This document shows positions 51,301 to 60,403 of a stretch of DNA of 64,000 bases, piece after piece (position 1 is the stretch's first letter; the number at the start of each line of letters is the position of its first letter). The position numbers were made by a program, and so were the translations under genes. The DNA lies in assembly GCA_003586115.2 (NCBI GenBank), contig QVOM02000126.1, positions 58,656,456 through 58,720,455 on the forward strand, written 5' to 3'. The notes under the pieces were generated by a model. The model saw nothing but the letters and a program-made list of their open reading frames with translations. It had not been told where the DNA came from and ran no database searches. Source of the stretch: Salvator merianae. Its lineage: Eukaryota; Chordata; Lepidosauria; Squamata; Teiidae.

Positions 51301-53426
51301 TGGAGCTTTTGAGAAGGCAGAGGAGCCTGCCTTCACTTGGCTGTTCAGAAGTTGCAGGGAGGAGCAAAGCAAGGAGAGGAACAGCATGGTTTGCAATGGT
51401 GTTACCAGACCATGCCACACCTATCTGTGCTTTGCACATACAACCACCCCCCCAGCCTCTGGAAAAGTCAGGTGAGTGCAGGCAAATACTCCACCTCAGT
51501 GTCGAGAGCTCAGTAATGATCAGCGGCGGTCCGTGCCTTTAAAAGCGGGTGTTCGCTCCCGCGCCATCGTCATTCGTGGGGCCACCGAGCCTCCATAGTG
51601 ATGCAGCAGGTCGCTAGGCGACCTGCTGCATCACTACGGAGGCTCGGTGGCCCCGCGAACGGCGATGGCACGGGAGCGAACACCCACTTTTAAAGGCACG
51701 GACCGCTGCTGGTAATGATGTCCTTGTGTGGGCAAACCCCAAACTCCCAAATGATGATGCTGGGCTCCTGTAGAATATTCTAAATGCCCTTTTGCATACC
51801 TCTAGACCAGGTATTCCAATAGTGCTGTATAACAGAACAGGCAGGTCTTTACAGGTTAAAGACCAAATGGAGACCAAATATATATGCTGGCTTAACAAGT
51901 GGAAGAGGTGCGGAAGCTTGGGTTTCATGACAGCAAAAAGTAGGATAAAAATTTAAATAAATAAGTAAATAAACAAATCTCTTCCCATAATTTCTGCAAG
52001 TGGGCCTGCTTGCAGTCTATGAGGAGAAGCAGGAGCAAGATCGATTTCAGCACCTTAACAGGCTTTCAAAATGCAACCTATGTAAACAAGTCCCCAATAA
52101 ATTACCTGACCTTTGCATTCATGGTAAAATTCCGGTACACAGTTTGAGCACCATAAAGGAAAGCATCCCCGTCGTTGGTGATGCAGCCATCTACGTAGCC
52201 ATTAGCATTCAGGTAGGCACACGTGGCCTCTGCTTCCCCGGCTGCCTGAACCCATGGGACTCCTAAGCAATCCAACATTTCAAGGCACTAAAGAAAAGAG
52301 AAGAGACAACAAGATGCAATAAGTGTAAATTGCTTGTTTCTGGAATTACACACATTTCCATCAAGTAGTCTCACAGTAGCCACAGACTGCAAGAGTAATA
52401 ATTTTCCTTTGTTTTGTAACCTTCGTTGTTATATTAGTCACTGATATGAAGTGGTTTGTAGTATATTGTGCTAGAAAACCAAAGAGTATGTTTTCATTTA
52501 AAAACAACGCTAACTAGCTTTGTAATGGATGCTATGCAAGTGCCTAAAATTCATAAATGAATGAATGAATGAATGAATGAATGAATGATATTTACTCTTG
52601 ACTTTCAAACTGATCCCCATGGGATCATAAATTAAGGGCATTTCCTCACTTACTGTTTGGTGAACTGCTAGCAAGTACTGGGTCTCATGGTACCGGATCA
52701 GCTGGAGTGGTCCACCAGATGGACAGGTCCATGTGTCCCAGGAGAGTGCCACTTGCCTTTGGACAGCTATTTTGGGACAGCTGTCACACCAGCCCTGAAG
52801 CTTACATGAGCTCTGAGTCAGCCTCTGACATCTACAATGGCCAGGAATGAAAGTTCCTAGTTTCAGAGTCCCTGGAGGACCCATTTTGGGAGCATGCTTT
52901 GTTGTGCCACTGAAATGGGTCCTCTGCTAAATTGCAACATGGAGGTGTGTGCTATGTTTACACATCTATGTGACCCAGTTTAAAAAAGGTCTACCAGTGC
53001 CCTGAACTAGACAGCCTAGGCTGGTCTATACTCCAGCCAGTGTGGGGCAGGATCTTTTTGCTCTGTACCAGCGCATGGATGAAAGAGGCCCTGAAGAGAA
53101 CTACGGGGTGCTGTGTAGAAGATCACCAGTAAGTGCAGAAAACCCTTAAGGTTTGTAAATCTTCATTAAGCTATGAAAATTGGTGACATACCGGTAAATA
53201 CAACTTGACAAATACAACACTCATACAAAAACACTAGAAGAGAGCATAACTCCATTTAGAAACTAAAATGACTGGACTGGCACAATGTAGCTGAGTTCAT
53301 CATAAGATATATCATAAGCCAAGATATATCATCAGCTAGATGTTAAGCAGAGAGCATTCTGCTTCAAGCAACACACACAGAAAGACAAAAAAAGTACATA
53401 ACATTCTCCTGTCTGACACATCAAGC

Positions 53427-53463
<37 letters not shown>

Positions 53464-56118
53464 TATAAATTTTGGTGTGAGCATGTGTATATCTGCACAC
53501 ACATGCATGCAAAGAGACATGTCTGTTAAAACTTGATCTTTTCAGTTGTATGTAATTGTATCAGCTTCTTTGTTAGCAATTGTTAAAAAATTGAAGCAGT
53601 TTAGATTAGTCCACATGGAGTAAAAATCTTCAAATAATGTCTGCATGAAATTCAACATCTGCTGAAACTGCAGCGGTCCAAATAAACTCTACATGAAGCT
53701 TGCTAAGGGAATGCAGAGGTGTTTTGATGGGACTCTGACATTTGCCTTATCTTCACAGATGCTGTGCAAATAAGGTACCCGCTATTTGCCAATAGACCTC
53801 TTTAAAAAGGTCTACCAGTGTCCCGGACTAGACAGCCACTTTGGGACTTCTAGGCCTGAACTAGATGTGTGTCCAGGCATGCATACTTGCCTCTTTCAAT
53901 AAACATTTAAAGTGTGATCTCTTTATTCTTCTAGATCTAGGCTTCTCAGATGGTCCAAAGCGAGCATCTATCCTGTTCTGCAATGTGGTTGCTTTCAGCT
54001 TCGGGGGCTCTCCCTCCATAACAAATATCAGGTGGATCCCCATTAATGTTAGGGAAGAGACTCGGAAGAAAAGATTCCTGCAATAATAAGAGAGTAAAGC
54101 TACTTTTGTGTAAGAAGGCAGCAGATAACCATTGTTTCTCTATATACAATTGATGAAATATTTGTTAGGAAGCAAAATATATTTAAAAGCATTTTAGAAC
54201 TCAAAGTATAGAAAATGAACATAAGAAAAACAGACACTTGTCCTGGTTCTTCAAGTTTGCTGAATCCATATTTGATCTCTTAAGAGTGTGAGCACTTCCC
54301 AATAAATAAAGCAACCACTTTATGTGGAAACAGAAAATTAAAGAGTTGGAAAGGCAGCATTGTATGAAGCACATAGCAAGAGAGATTCAGTTTTACTGTT
54401 CGTTTTGAGAAGAGGGTTCCTGGGTCATCCATTCCTGACTCTTCTTCACCTACAGCTGAAGGACTTGTTGTTTTTGTGTATAACAACTAAGTAAAGCTAA
54501 ACATGCTCTTGGGTTCAGCGTGGCTCTTGGTGACTACGTGAACACATCCATGTGCTTTACCATGTGCTCTTCTGTCTAAAGAAATATTAAGGGTTGTATT
54601 TAGGACCTTCTGTATGCAAAGCAAACAAATATAATTTCACCAATAACGACACCAATTCGTATCTTATTACGGAAAACATTTCATAAAAGTTCCAGAGGAG
54701 TTTAGAAACAATTCCATGTTAACTAGCAATAACATAGGACTGATAATTTATTTTCTTACAAAACTTATTCCCTGTTTTCTGCAAAACCATTAACCTAAGA
54801 AACACACATAAAACATATTCTTAAATCCTGCTTCTGAACAAAGAAATAAAACCGTAGTTTAAGAGAACAGATTTTCTTCGCCAACGTGTTATGGTTGGAT
54901 CTCATAATTCTTTTAAAATTGTATTGAATGCTTTCTTAACCTGTCTTCCATGTCAAGAATCCAAAGTGATACTCTCAGAAGAGCTGTTAAGTCCCTAATC
55001 CTCCTGGACAGCACAGTCAGATGTGTCAATCTTGTCCAAGACCAATTTTGAGTTTTGCTACAGAATTCTTACAACTTTTTTTTTATTGTATTATCAACAT
55101 GTACAACATATAGAAAAGTTTAATCTAACCTATCAACAACATCCCCATGATGTAAGTAACTCTCCTATCCCACCCTCCTTGTCATCACCCACGCTCCCCC
55201 TCCTCTTAATCCCCTATATCCCCTCCCCCGCAACCTTATTGACTCCATTATACAGGGTGTTTCAAAAAGATGGATCTGGGTTTGAAATTGTGGTATCTCT
55301 GCTCAGTGTTTTCCGTACCGCAGGTGGAGGGCAAATAGAGCATTTATAAAATGGTTAGTAAAATGTGATAACTCATTAAACTGTTTATATCTTTTTGTGT
55401 AATTGTGACATGTTGCCATCGTGAAATATACTACTTTGAAATTGAGTCTGTCTTTCTGAAACACCCTGTAAAATTGACATTTAGAATAACAAACTGAGTA
55501 CTGATTGTAAAGGGCAAAATTGCTCTGGTATATTGGGAAGATAGTCCAGTAGAGGGAAGCAAATATAATAGAAAGTCACTCCAGGTCTCTGTCCAGTTAT
55601 AAATTTAGATTAGTAAATGAGTGATTCATTAACCACCAAATCCCATAGTTTTTGGTACCAGTGCCTCTTGCTTAACATTTGTTGTTCTTTCCGGTTGCAG
55701 TCGATGATTGCTCTGGCTGCTACCGCTATGAACTTTAGCATATCCTTATGTTTTACATCTTTACTAACGATACAGAAGGACAGTTGCAAACATAATTCTG
55801 GAGAGAGTTGTATTGAATGTGTACTTTCTTAGCTTTCTTTTAGAGATCCAGGAATTTATTTAAGATACAACTTTATTTTTAGGATACATCAAATAAGCAA
55901 CTTGTGACAACAGATTATCCATATGCTTGTTCTGTAAATTTAAACCACGGTACCTACCGAAGGTGAGGTTTTGTGACTATCCCAACCATCTTCTTCACTG
56001 TTTGAGCTTCGCACACCCAGAGGCTTAAGTCAACAGCCAGTGTCTTTCCTTTAAGGCTTTGCAAGGGAACATGTTGCTTCACGGGTTCCAAGATCTGCCA
56101 CAGGTGAGTCACTCCCAT
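34980..56118 (-). CDS. GEN1: Flap endonuclease GEN1, Holliday junction resolvase
   Basis: Thirteen coding exons on the minus strand: 56118-55958, 54077-53891, 52287-52111, 50914-50804, 46596-46523, 45650-45559, 43233-43083, 42667-42631, 42555-42475, 40882-40752, 39341-39280, 36778-36635 and 36379-34980. They total 2808 nt, exactly 936 codons (935 residues; the human protein has 908). All junctions agree in phase with the homologous human protein. GEN1 is a nuclear XPG/Rad2-family nuclease that cuts Holliday junctions symmetrically during homologous recombination. The N-terminal XPG domain starts MGVTHLWQILEPVKQH. Catalytic acids fall at D30, E75, E134, E136, D155, D157 and D208. The helix-two-turn-helix is GVPGVGKEQAVKLI (213-226). 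A Cys/His cluster lies at about 278-305 and a chromodomain at about 398-461. The long C-terminal region is divergent except for a SSIDWEETSFS-type motif (about 592-602) and a conserved tail DSPLPLSERLKLRLQNS. Non-coding exon 1 and the promoter were not found. MSGN1 lies about 21 kb downstream in the same orientation, as in mammals. Confidence 0.95.
36635..36778 (-). CDS. GEN1: GEN1 coding exon 12 (residues 422-470)
   Basis: Second part of the chromodomain: FLITIEESSLFQAAYPEIV, then a basic stretch SRKEKKK. Confidence 0.93.
38575..38632. repeat. Short imperfect tandem repeat
   Basis: Two to three units of an approximately 22-bp motif around acataatgcacatataat, in GEN1 intron 11-12. Confidence 0.7.
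39280..39341 (-). CDS. GEN1: GEN1 coding exon 11 (residues 401-422)
   Basis: First part of the chromodomain: IVKTRVKNGIPCFEIEWKKP. Donor CCAG/gttggt departs from consensus at +3 to +5. Confidence 0.9.
39926..40014. mobile_element. Fold-back MITE, half copy
   Basis: Retains the right half of the family seen at 26765 (tgcattagcatgtggac, gatataatctgga, aagggcc). The left arm is missing. Inside a GEN1 intron. Confidence 0.55.
40496..40567. repeat. 73-bp duplicate, copy 2
   Basis: Matches 33874-33946 with two transitions in the hairpin (ttatagcg-cca-tgttataa). Inside the GEN1 intron between coding exons 10 and 11. Confidence 0.8.
40617..40630. repeat. G homopolymer
   Basis: Run of about 14 G bases. 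Confidence 0.9.
40752..40882 (-). CDS. GEN1: GEN1 coding exon 10 (residues 358-401)
   Basis: Encodes MDWTKQYACEKLCVLLAYYD. The acceptor (tccgtgaacag) has a weak pyrimidine tract, but phase and homology fix it. Confidence 0.9.
41060..41340. repeat. Degraded retroposon segments
   Basis: 41075-41120 resembles the 26161 repeat. 41250-41330 is a (TTTA)n tract followed by ctttgtatcccatcatcct and ggtctcaaggtgattcaca, a reverse LINE 3' end. Confidence 0.4.
42475..42555 (-). CDS. GEN1: GEN1 coding exon 9 (residues 331-357)
   Basis: Encodes VIQEYLIIKDKP through EYQRPNLLSFQ. Phase 0 at both ends. Confidence 0.92.
42631..42667 (-). CDS. GEN1: GEN1 coding exon 8, 37-nt microexon (residues 318-330)
   Basis: Encodes KTEACEGFPFPE. 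Flanked downstream by a 75-bp intron, the shortest in the gene. Confidence 0.9.
43083..43233 (-). CDS. GEN1: GEN1 coding exon 7 (residues 268-318)
   Basis: Cys/His cluster CHLCGSLGSCKPHDV then CPCKWH, aligned with the same cluster in human GEN1. Donor AA/gtaaga, phase 2. Confidence 0.93.
44130..44527 (+). mobile_element. Family B MITE, most complete copy
   Basis: Termini gggccagttcacacttt and aaagtgtgaacaggccc are near-perfect inverted repeats; AGT and TGT flank them. Near the left end is the palindromic block tagtgagcgtccagatgctcacta. This copy serves as the uninterrupted reference for the element split at 3598-4530. In a GEN1 intron. Confidence 0.75.
45253..45440 (-). mobile_element. tRNA-headed SINE (Sauria-like)
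   Basis: Minus strand: atagctcagtggtagagtaa head, ggttcgatccccagcctctt B-box region, then the shared body and a degraded tail. In the GEN1 intron between coding exons 6 and 7. Confidence 0.75.
45559..45650 (-). CDS. GEN1: GEN1 coding exon 6 (residues 237-268)
   Basis: Encodes FEHWKEHVQYGN and CSVCHHPG, the first pair of a Cys/His-rich stretch. Donor CCAG/gtgagt. Confidence 0.92.
46523..46596 (-). CDS. GEN1: GEN1 coding exon 5 (residues 213-237)
   Basis: Helix-two-turn-helix DNA-binding segment GVPGVGKEQAVKLIRTLRG. Preceded by the largest GEN1 intron in the window, about 4.2 kb. Confidence 0.95.
47961..48030. mobile_element. Family E MITE terminal fragment
   Basis: aggctgcatccagacatcac followed by ttacttattccactat, shared with 8411 and 50033. 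In the large GEN1 intron. Confidence 0.45.
48050..48165 (+). repeat. LTR-like tail fragment
   Basis: Shares cttgaataaagctttcttc and tctgaaagaagtg with 2390-2470. Interpreted cautiously as the 3' part of an LTR-like repeat. Confidence 0.25.
50033..50496. mobile_element. Family E MITE
   Basis: Left ggctctccagacatcact and right ctgtctggatgcagcc form imperfect terminal inverted repeats. Inside is a direct 15-bp duplication of agtagtatcacatgg at about 50230-50263. In a GEN1 intron; no clear target duplication. Confidence 0.5.
50804..50914 (-). CDS. GEN1: GEN1 coding exon 4 (residues 176-212)
   Basis: Encodes DPHVDCYTMSA and GLAILLGCDYLPK with catalytic D208. Acceptor ttttacag, donor AAG/gtaaca; phase 0 at both ends. 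Confidence 0.95.
51521..51711. mobile_element. hAT-like palindromic MITE
   Basis: A 191-bp near-perfect inverted repeat centred at about 51616 with arms of about 93 bp. Ends are CAGCGGCGGTCC and its near-complement. A perfect 8-bp duplication gtaatgat (51513-51520 and 51712-51719) surrounds it. The CAG start and 8-bp duplication are hallmarks of the hAT superfamily. It is GC- and CpG-rich, unlike its host intron, and inserted between GEN1 coding exons 3 and 4. Confidence 0.88.
52111..52287 (-). CDS. GEN1: GEN1 coding exon 3 (residues 117-175)
   Basis: XPG-I block: GVPWVQAAGEAEA (E134, E136) and CITNDGDAFLYG (D155, D157). Acceptor ttctttag, donor AAAG/gtcagg. Confidence 0.95.
52553..52590. 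repeat. (TGAA)n microsatellite
   Basis: About nine tandem 4-bp units. Confidence 0.95.
52636..53145. mobile_element. TTAA-flanked non-autonomous transposon
   Basis: Left gggcatttcctcacttactg and right cagtaagtgcagaaaaccc are inverted repeats. TTAA abuts both ends (52632-52635 and 53146-53149). It has no open frame. TTAA duplication is typical of piggyBac and Kolobok elements; the GGGC start resembles the other families here. Superfamily undecided. In the GC-AG intron of GEN1. Confidence 0.65.
53427..53452. repeat. (AT)n microsatellite
   Basis: About 13 AT units followed by AAT-type repeats. Confidence 0.95.
53891..54077 (-). CDS. GEN1: GEN1 coding exon 2 (residues 54-116)
   Basis: Acceptor ttattgcag. 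Encodes NLFFRVSSLT and LIFVMEGEPPKLKA with catalytic E75. Ends with HFKCLLKE directly before a GC donor (GAG/gcaagt); phase 0. Confidence 0.93.
55077..55835 (-). mobile_element. L1 LINE 3' end, reverse orientation
   Basis: The T-run at 55076-55084 is the poly(A) tail read backwards. Further on, the minus strand carries a broken ORF2-like C-terminal stretch (FIAVAARAIIDCNRKEQ, WYQKLWDLVVNE). A mariner-like MITE at 55253-55468 interrupts its 3' UTR. In a GEN1 intron, same strand as the gene. Confidence 0.55.
55253..55468. mobile_element. Tc1/mariner-like MITE
   Basis: Imperfect terminal inverted repeats (left cagggtgtttcaaaaagatg; right arm complement cagggtgtttcagaaagac), 216 bp, flanked by TA on both sides (55251-55252 and 55469-55470). 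No transposase frame. Confidence 0.75.
55958..56118 (-). CDS. GEN1: GEN1 coding exon 1 (residues 1-54)
   Basis: Starts at ATGGGAGTG. It encodes AVDLSLWVCEAQTVKK with catalytic D30 and ends in phase 2 before GTAGGT. A likely acceptor at 56153-56154 (tttttacag) would add 34 nt of 5' UTR. Confidence 0.95.
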
Positions 56119-56271
56119 TGTCCCAAACAGCCACGCAGTACAGTAACATAAACTGTAAAAATCAACTTCAGCATATTTACAGGTAAACTCCTGATAGTAA
56201 ATTCCAAAGGTAAGCAAGCAAGAAGTTAAGGAAAGAAGTATTCTAAAAGCTGCTATTTTATGCTCATCCAT

Positions 56272-58013
56272 AGGAGTGAGAGTAACATCTAAGTAAATGT
56301 GTAAATATGTTGATAAAGGGCCTTTGAAAGTACAGACTTAAAGCACATGGCTAGTAAAATCTCTTTTTAGTTCAATTCGAGAAGCATATAAGTACAATCC
56401 CAAACTCCCCTCTGCCAATGTGATGAGAACTGGGAGATATGGAAATCCCCACTAATTTGTTGCTCAGAATTTCTGCATTCATAATTGCTGAGAAGGGCCA
56501 ATTAGTCTGGCTTCTCCACAGAAACAAGGTTCTGGGCAGGTTTTGAGCACTCAGCCTTCCCCATCTTAGTAGAGTTGCCCAAATCAGCCAACTAATTAGT
56601 CACATTTGGCTTTTTAAGGCTTTTTCTATGGCTAGAATAATTAGTTTGGCAATTTCTGGCCAGGCTACATCTTAGGGCCATTCACGAGCTGGCAGTGACA
56701 CTGATGCCTTTTTAAGATGTATGTTTTGGTGGTGGTGGCAACGTCGGCCTTAGTCCTAATGCCTGAACAATTTTTGGATGAAGCAGTGCACAGCAAGCAC
56801 TTAAGATCCTCTGCTACCTGAGGAACTCAGAAAATTGCTGCCTTATTCAGACAGCATCTCTGAAGATAAGATCAAATGTCAGATAGCCACATCAAACCAC
56901 CTCTGCATCCCTTTAGCAAGCTTCAAGTCGAGGTCTTCCTCAATATTTTCCCTCAATATCTTGTCTAATAGGGCTGTTGGCCCTATCAAGAGATCCTTCA
57001 TTTTTCCTGGTATAATACATTAAGGTTTGCAGCTTTGTTTTGAAAACATCTTGGCTTAACTGTTTTATTATGTTAAACCACGACTTGGTTTTTTAATCCG
57101 CTGTTATCTTTTTTCCCCTGCTATGTGCCTTGAGCCCATTGGGTGAAGAGCAGGTTACAGATCCATATAATAAATCAGTCTTTATTACCTTTCTAGCCCT
57201 AGTTTAAATTTGTTACCATTGCAAACCTACAGTATGTATCATATTATAAAATACAAGCCCATGAAATTAAAAATGCAATGTATGAACTAGCATCCAACAA
57301 CTGATGACAGAGTTCATAGAAGAATCCTACATATGTTGACTCATAAATAAGTCCCACTATATTTAGCAGCACTTACTCCCTGCTAAATAACACACTTGGT
57401 TTCTGACTTTGTTTTAGTCCCTCCCCTGGAAATAGACCCTTCTGTTCCCATTTTTCTTTTCTGGCACTTTCCATTTCCTGACACTGTTTGCCTTTGATGA
57501 GCTACCCTTTCCTTTGCTATTTTTTTCACTTTACTTCTTCTCACCCTCATATAAAAGCTTTTTTATTAGTAGCTTAGTTTAGTGATAATTCTTTTTTCTT
57601 TACCATGACCCAGACCAAAGTCTGTTTGAGGTTTCTCCTTCAACAATAAAAATAAATTTTATCTTCTTCCTCTTCTAGAAGCTGAACTCAGGCAATTTAA
57701 CTCTAAAGCTGCTTAGTTTTCATTTGTGTACAGAATGTTATAAATGATCTGAGGCTGCGATCTGGTAAGACTGATACGACCGGAAGAACTGTCAATTAAA
57801 ATATACCAGCTTTCCTTTGGAGAAGACAAGGTATTGTGATATTAAAAGTCCCATCTTTTCAACTGGGAAAGAATCTTTGCTACCATCTGGTATCACAACT
57901 TTGGGGAGAAAAAAAACAATAAAAAATAATATCAGTGCTTGCCTGAAAACGCTGTTTATTACAAGATTGCTGGATTTGTAGGCTTTGGGTCTACTAAGAA
58001 ACTTTCAAAGTCA
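56272..58013. other. GEN1 upstream (first intron) sequence
   Basis: No exon, CpG island or gene recognised. A LINE-tail-like scrap lies at about 57115-57175 (tgccttgagcccattgggtg). Confidence 0.35.
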
Positions 58014-58165
58014 GGAGCGGCTATAGCTCAGTGGTAATGCAAGCAGCCTAGAAAGCAGAGGGTTGCTGGTCCAATTCCCAGCCTCCCCCTGAAAGCAGGC
58101 AATGATAAACCACTTCTGTATCTCTGCATGGAGGTGCCCATGGAGGTCAACCAGGAGTCAAACAT
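58014..58165 (+). mobile_element. tRNA-headed SINE (Sauria-like)
   Basis: ggagcggctatagctcagtg (A-box region), ggttgctggtccaattccca (B-box region), aaaccacttctgtatctctg in the body and a gtcaaccaggagtcaaacat tail. Plus-strand copy of the family at 31382 and 45253. Confidence 0.8.
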
Positions 58166-60149
58166 GAACTTTCAAAGAATTTCTGATTCTGAGAATTTGG
58201 AACAGTCTGGAACTCCAGGTTAGCCCAATGCCCCACAAAACAGTTAACAGTCAATAGCATAATCTTAACCTCCTGGCTGGACAACTGCATAGAGACCACT
58301 GTGAAAACACTGTGCAAAGCACAGCCACCAGGGGTGATGCCAAGCGTAGCAGCAGTCAATAGCCTGGGATCGTAAAAGCAGGGAAGATGCAGTAAGGTTC
58401 CAGCTGGAAGCCTTGCTTTGATTTCTGCCTTGACATGGAACAGACCAAAGTGAGCCTTTCATTTCTTGCCTATCCAGCCACTGCCCTCATGAAGTGCTCT
58501 GTGATCCACCACTCCCTATAAGTCATATGTCAGACCTATTGAGCCTATGTCAAGGCAATTACATATAAAGCCTGACCTGGCTAGGGAACAAGGTATTTGA
58601 AAGACTACCGATCTGCTTATCGCTTGCTCCACCTACATTCTGCTGGTCCCGTTTGTGTTTCCTTCCAAAAAAGAACAAGGTTCTTATGACAAGTATACTT
58701 ACTATGTGGGATGTCAAGAGTGTTAGCCACTCCCCAACCCTGGTCAGTTTATGGTACTAAAGACCTTATTTTTTTAATACAAACTTTTAAAGGGGAGGGA
58801 TATTTCTGACATCTGTGGCTTTGCAAGGGTGTGTATACATGTGCGCATGCCTAGAAATGTTTATAACTCCTTTTCCAAAGCTCCTAGATGGTAGACCCCT
58901 CAGAGGTGCTGGGCCATTTGTGGGCTGGCCCAGTGATCCAATGAGCACGAAGCAGCCTAGCAAGCCAAGCTCCTCAGGTATGGCAGCTGCCTACTGCCAG
59001 CTACCCACCCAGGAAAACCATAGCCACTGCAGTGAGAGAAGAAATGTGCGTGAGGATGGTGGTCTTGTCCCTGCAATAAGATCCAGAAGGAAACTGTAGG
59101 AAGCAAAGAGGGACTAGGGGCTTCTTGCTGTGGCCTGCTTAGCAGCTGGGTGAAGCAGTACTGCCCTGCTATGAGCCAAGGGAGCCCAGCTCCAGGGCAG
59201 GGGGCTGCCATTTGTTTCTGTGTGTCAGAGCTGGGTTAGAACAGGCCGGGGAACAGCACAACAGCCCCATTGTCCTGCTGGGAAACCCTAACCAGATCCT
59301 GAGGACAATTGCTCCTTTTCCTCTTCTGAAAGAAGCAGGAGGAGATGATATGCTGGGATTGCATGGGCCAGAAGGAAGAAGGTGCTAGGCTGTCACAGCT
59401 AATTTGCAGCACCTCTTGACCACAAACTGAGGCATTATGGGGGGGGGGGAGTGGTGGGACTGCCAGCTTCCTGCAGAAGTCTCCAGAAAAGTGCCCAGTT
59501 GCAGTTGCCCATGGGCTTTGGCTGGCCAGCCATTAGGCCCTAGCACTTTCCAGAACTGCCATGAAGGAGGGTGGCTTTCTAAAGGACACCTGATGCAGCA
59601 TCTTCCTGGCCAATGCTGTCAGCTGTCACCCATATTACAAGCAGAAGAAAGCAAAAATTAAGACCGGACATCATCCTGATGGACTCTGCAGGATGTTTAT
59701 GTCTAAACTGAGCCTTGAATGGGACACTTGGTCTTCATCCTTCACAAGGTGTTGGGCAAGGCCGAGATTTAAAGTCTCCACCAATCCTGAAAAAAAGCTT
59801 CATTTTTTACTCTCTTATTTTAGGTTGCCTGGAAGGCTTGCATCGGGCTACTAAATAGGAGTTAGCCATCCTTGATATCACAGAAATAAACTTAACTATT
59901 CTGGCTCTTCCACCAACTTGAGCAGAAACCTCTTCAGGTATGCTGTTAAGGAAAAGAGGAATACTGTATTTGCCCTAGATGCTTTTAGGACATACCTAAC
60001 ACCAGAAATTATGAGTTCTTCATATAAGTTGGCACAGAACATTTGTTCATACCAGGAGGAGTGACATCAGAACCATGAGGAAAGAAATCTCTGAAGGTTG
60101 ATCTGATGTCTCTCATACTTCCAAAGACTTTGGGCTACATATCAAGATA
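58166..60149. other. Intergenic or GEN1 intron 1, nothing recognised
   Basis: Locally GC-richer between 58800 and 59600 but poor in CpG, so not a CpG island. G-run at 59440-59449. No gene seen. Confidence 0.35.
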
Positions 60150-60403
60150 CCCTGTTTCCCCGAAAATAAGACAGGGTCTTATATTAATTTTTGCTCCAAA
60201 AGATGCATTAGGACTTATTTTCAGGGGATGTCTTATTTTTCCATGAACAACAGTCTACATTTATTCTTGAACAAAAAAATCAACGTTTTTGTAACTAGGG
60301 CTTAGTTTTGGAGTAGGGCTTATATTTTGAGCATCCTCAAAAATCCTGAAAAATCATGCTAGGGCTTATTTCTGGGGTAGGGCTTATTTTCGGGGAAACA
60401 GGG
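60150..60403. mobile_element. TA-flanked MITE with perfect 21-bp ends
   Basis: Termini begin ccctgtttccccgaaaataa and are perfect inverted repeats over 21 bp, flanked by TA (60148-60149 and 60404-60405). The interior repeats the ggcttattt/aaataagac theme several times. TA duplication suggests Tc1/mariner-type mobilisation. This sequence type is familiar from several vertebrate genomes. Confidence 0.8.

Noticed and set aside
53891..53895. Alternative GT donor four bases downstream in GEN1 coding exon 2
   Set aside because: It would shift the frame into the next exon and break the 936-codon total.
58014..58090. tRNA gene
   Set aside because: A- and B-box-like motifs are present, but the sequence continues into a SINE body shared by other copies and does not form a proper tRNA.
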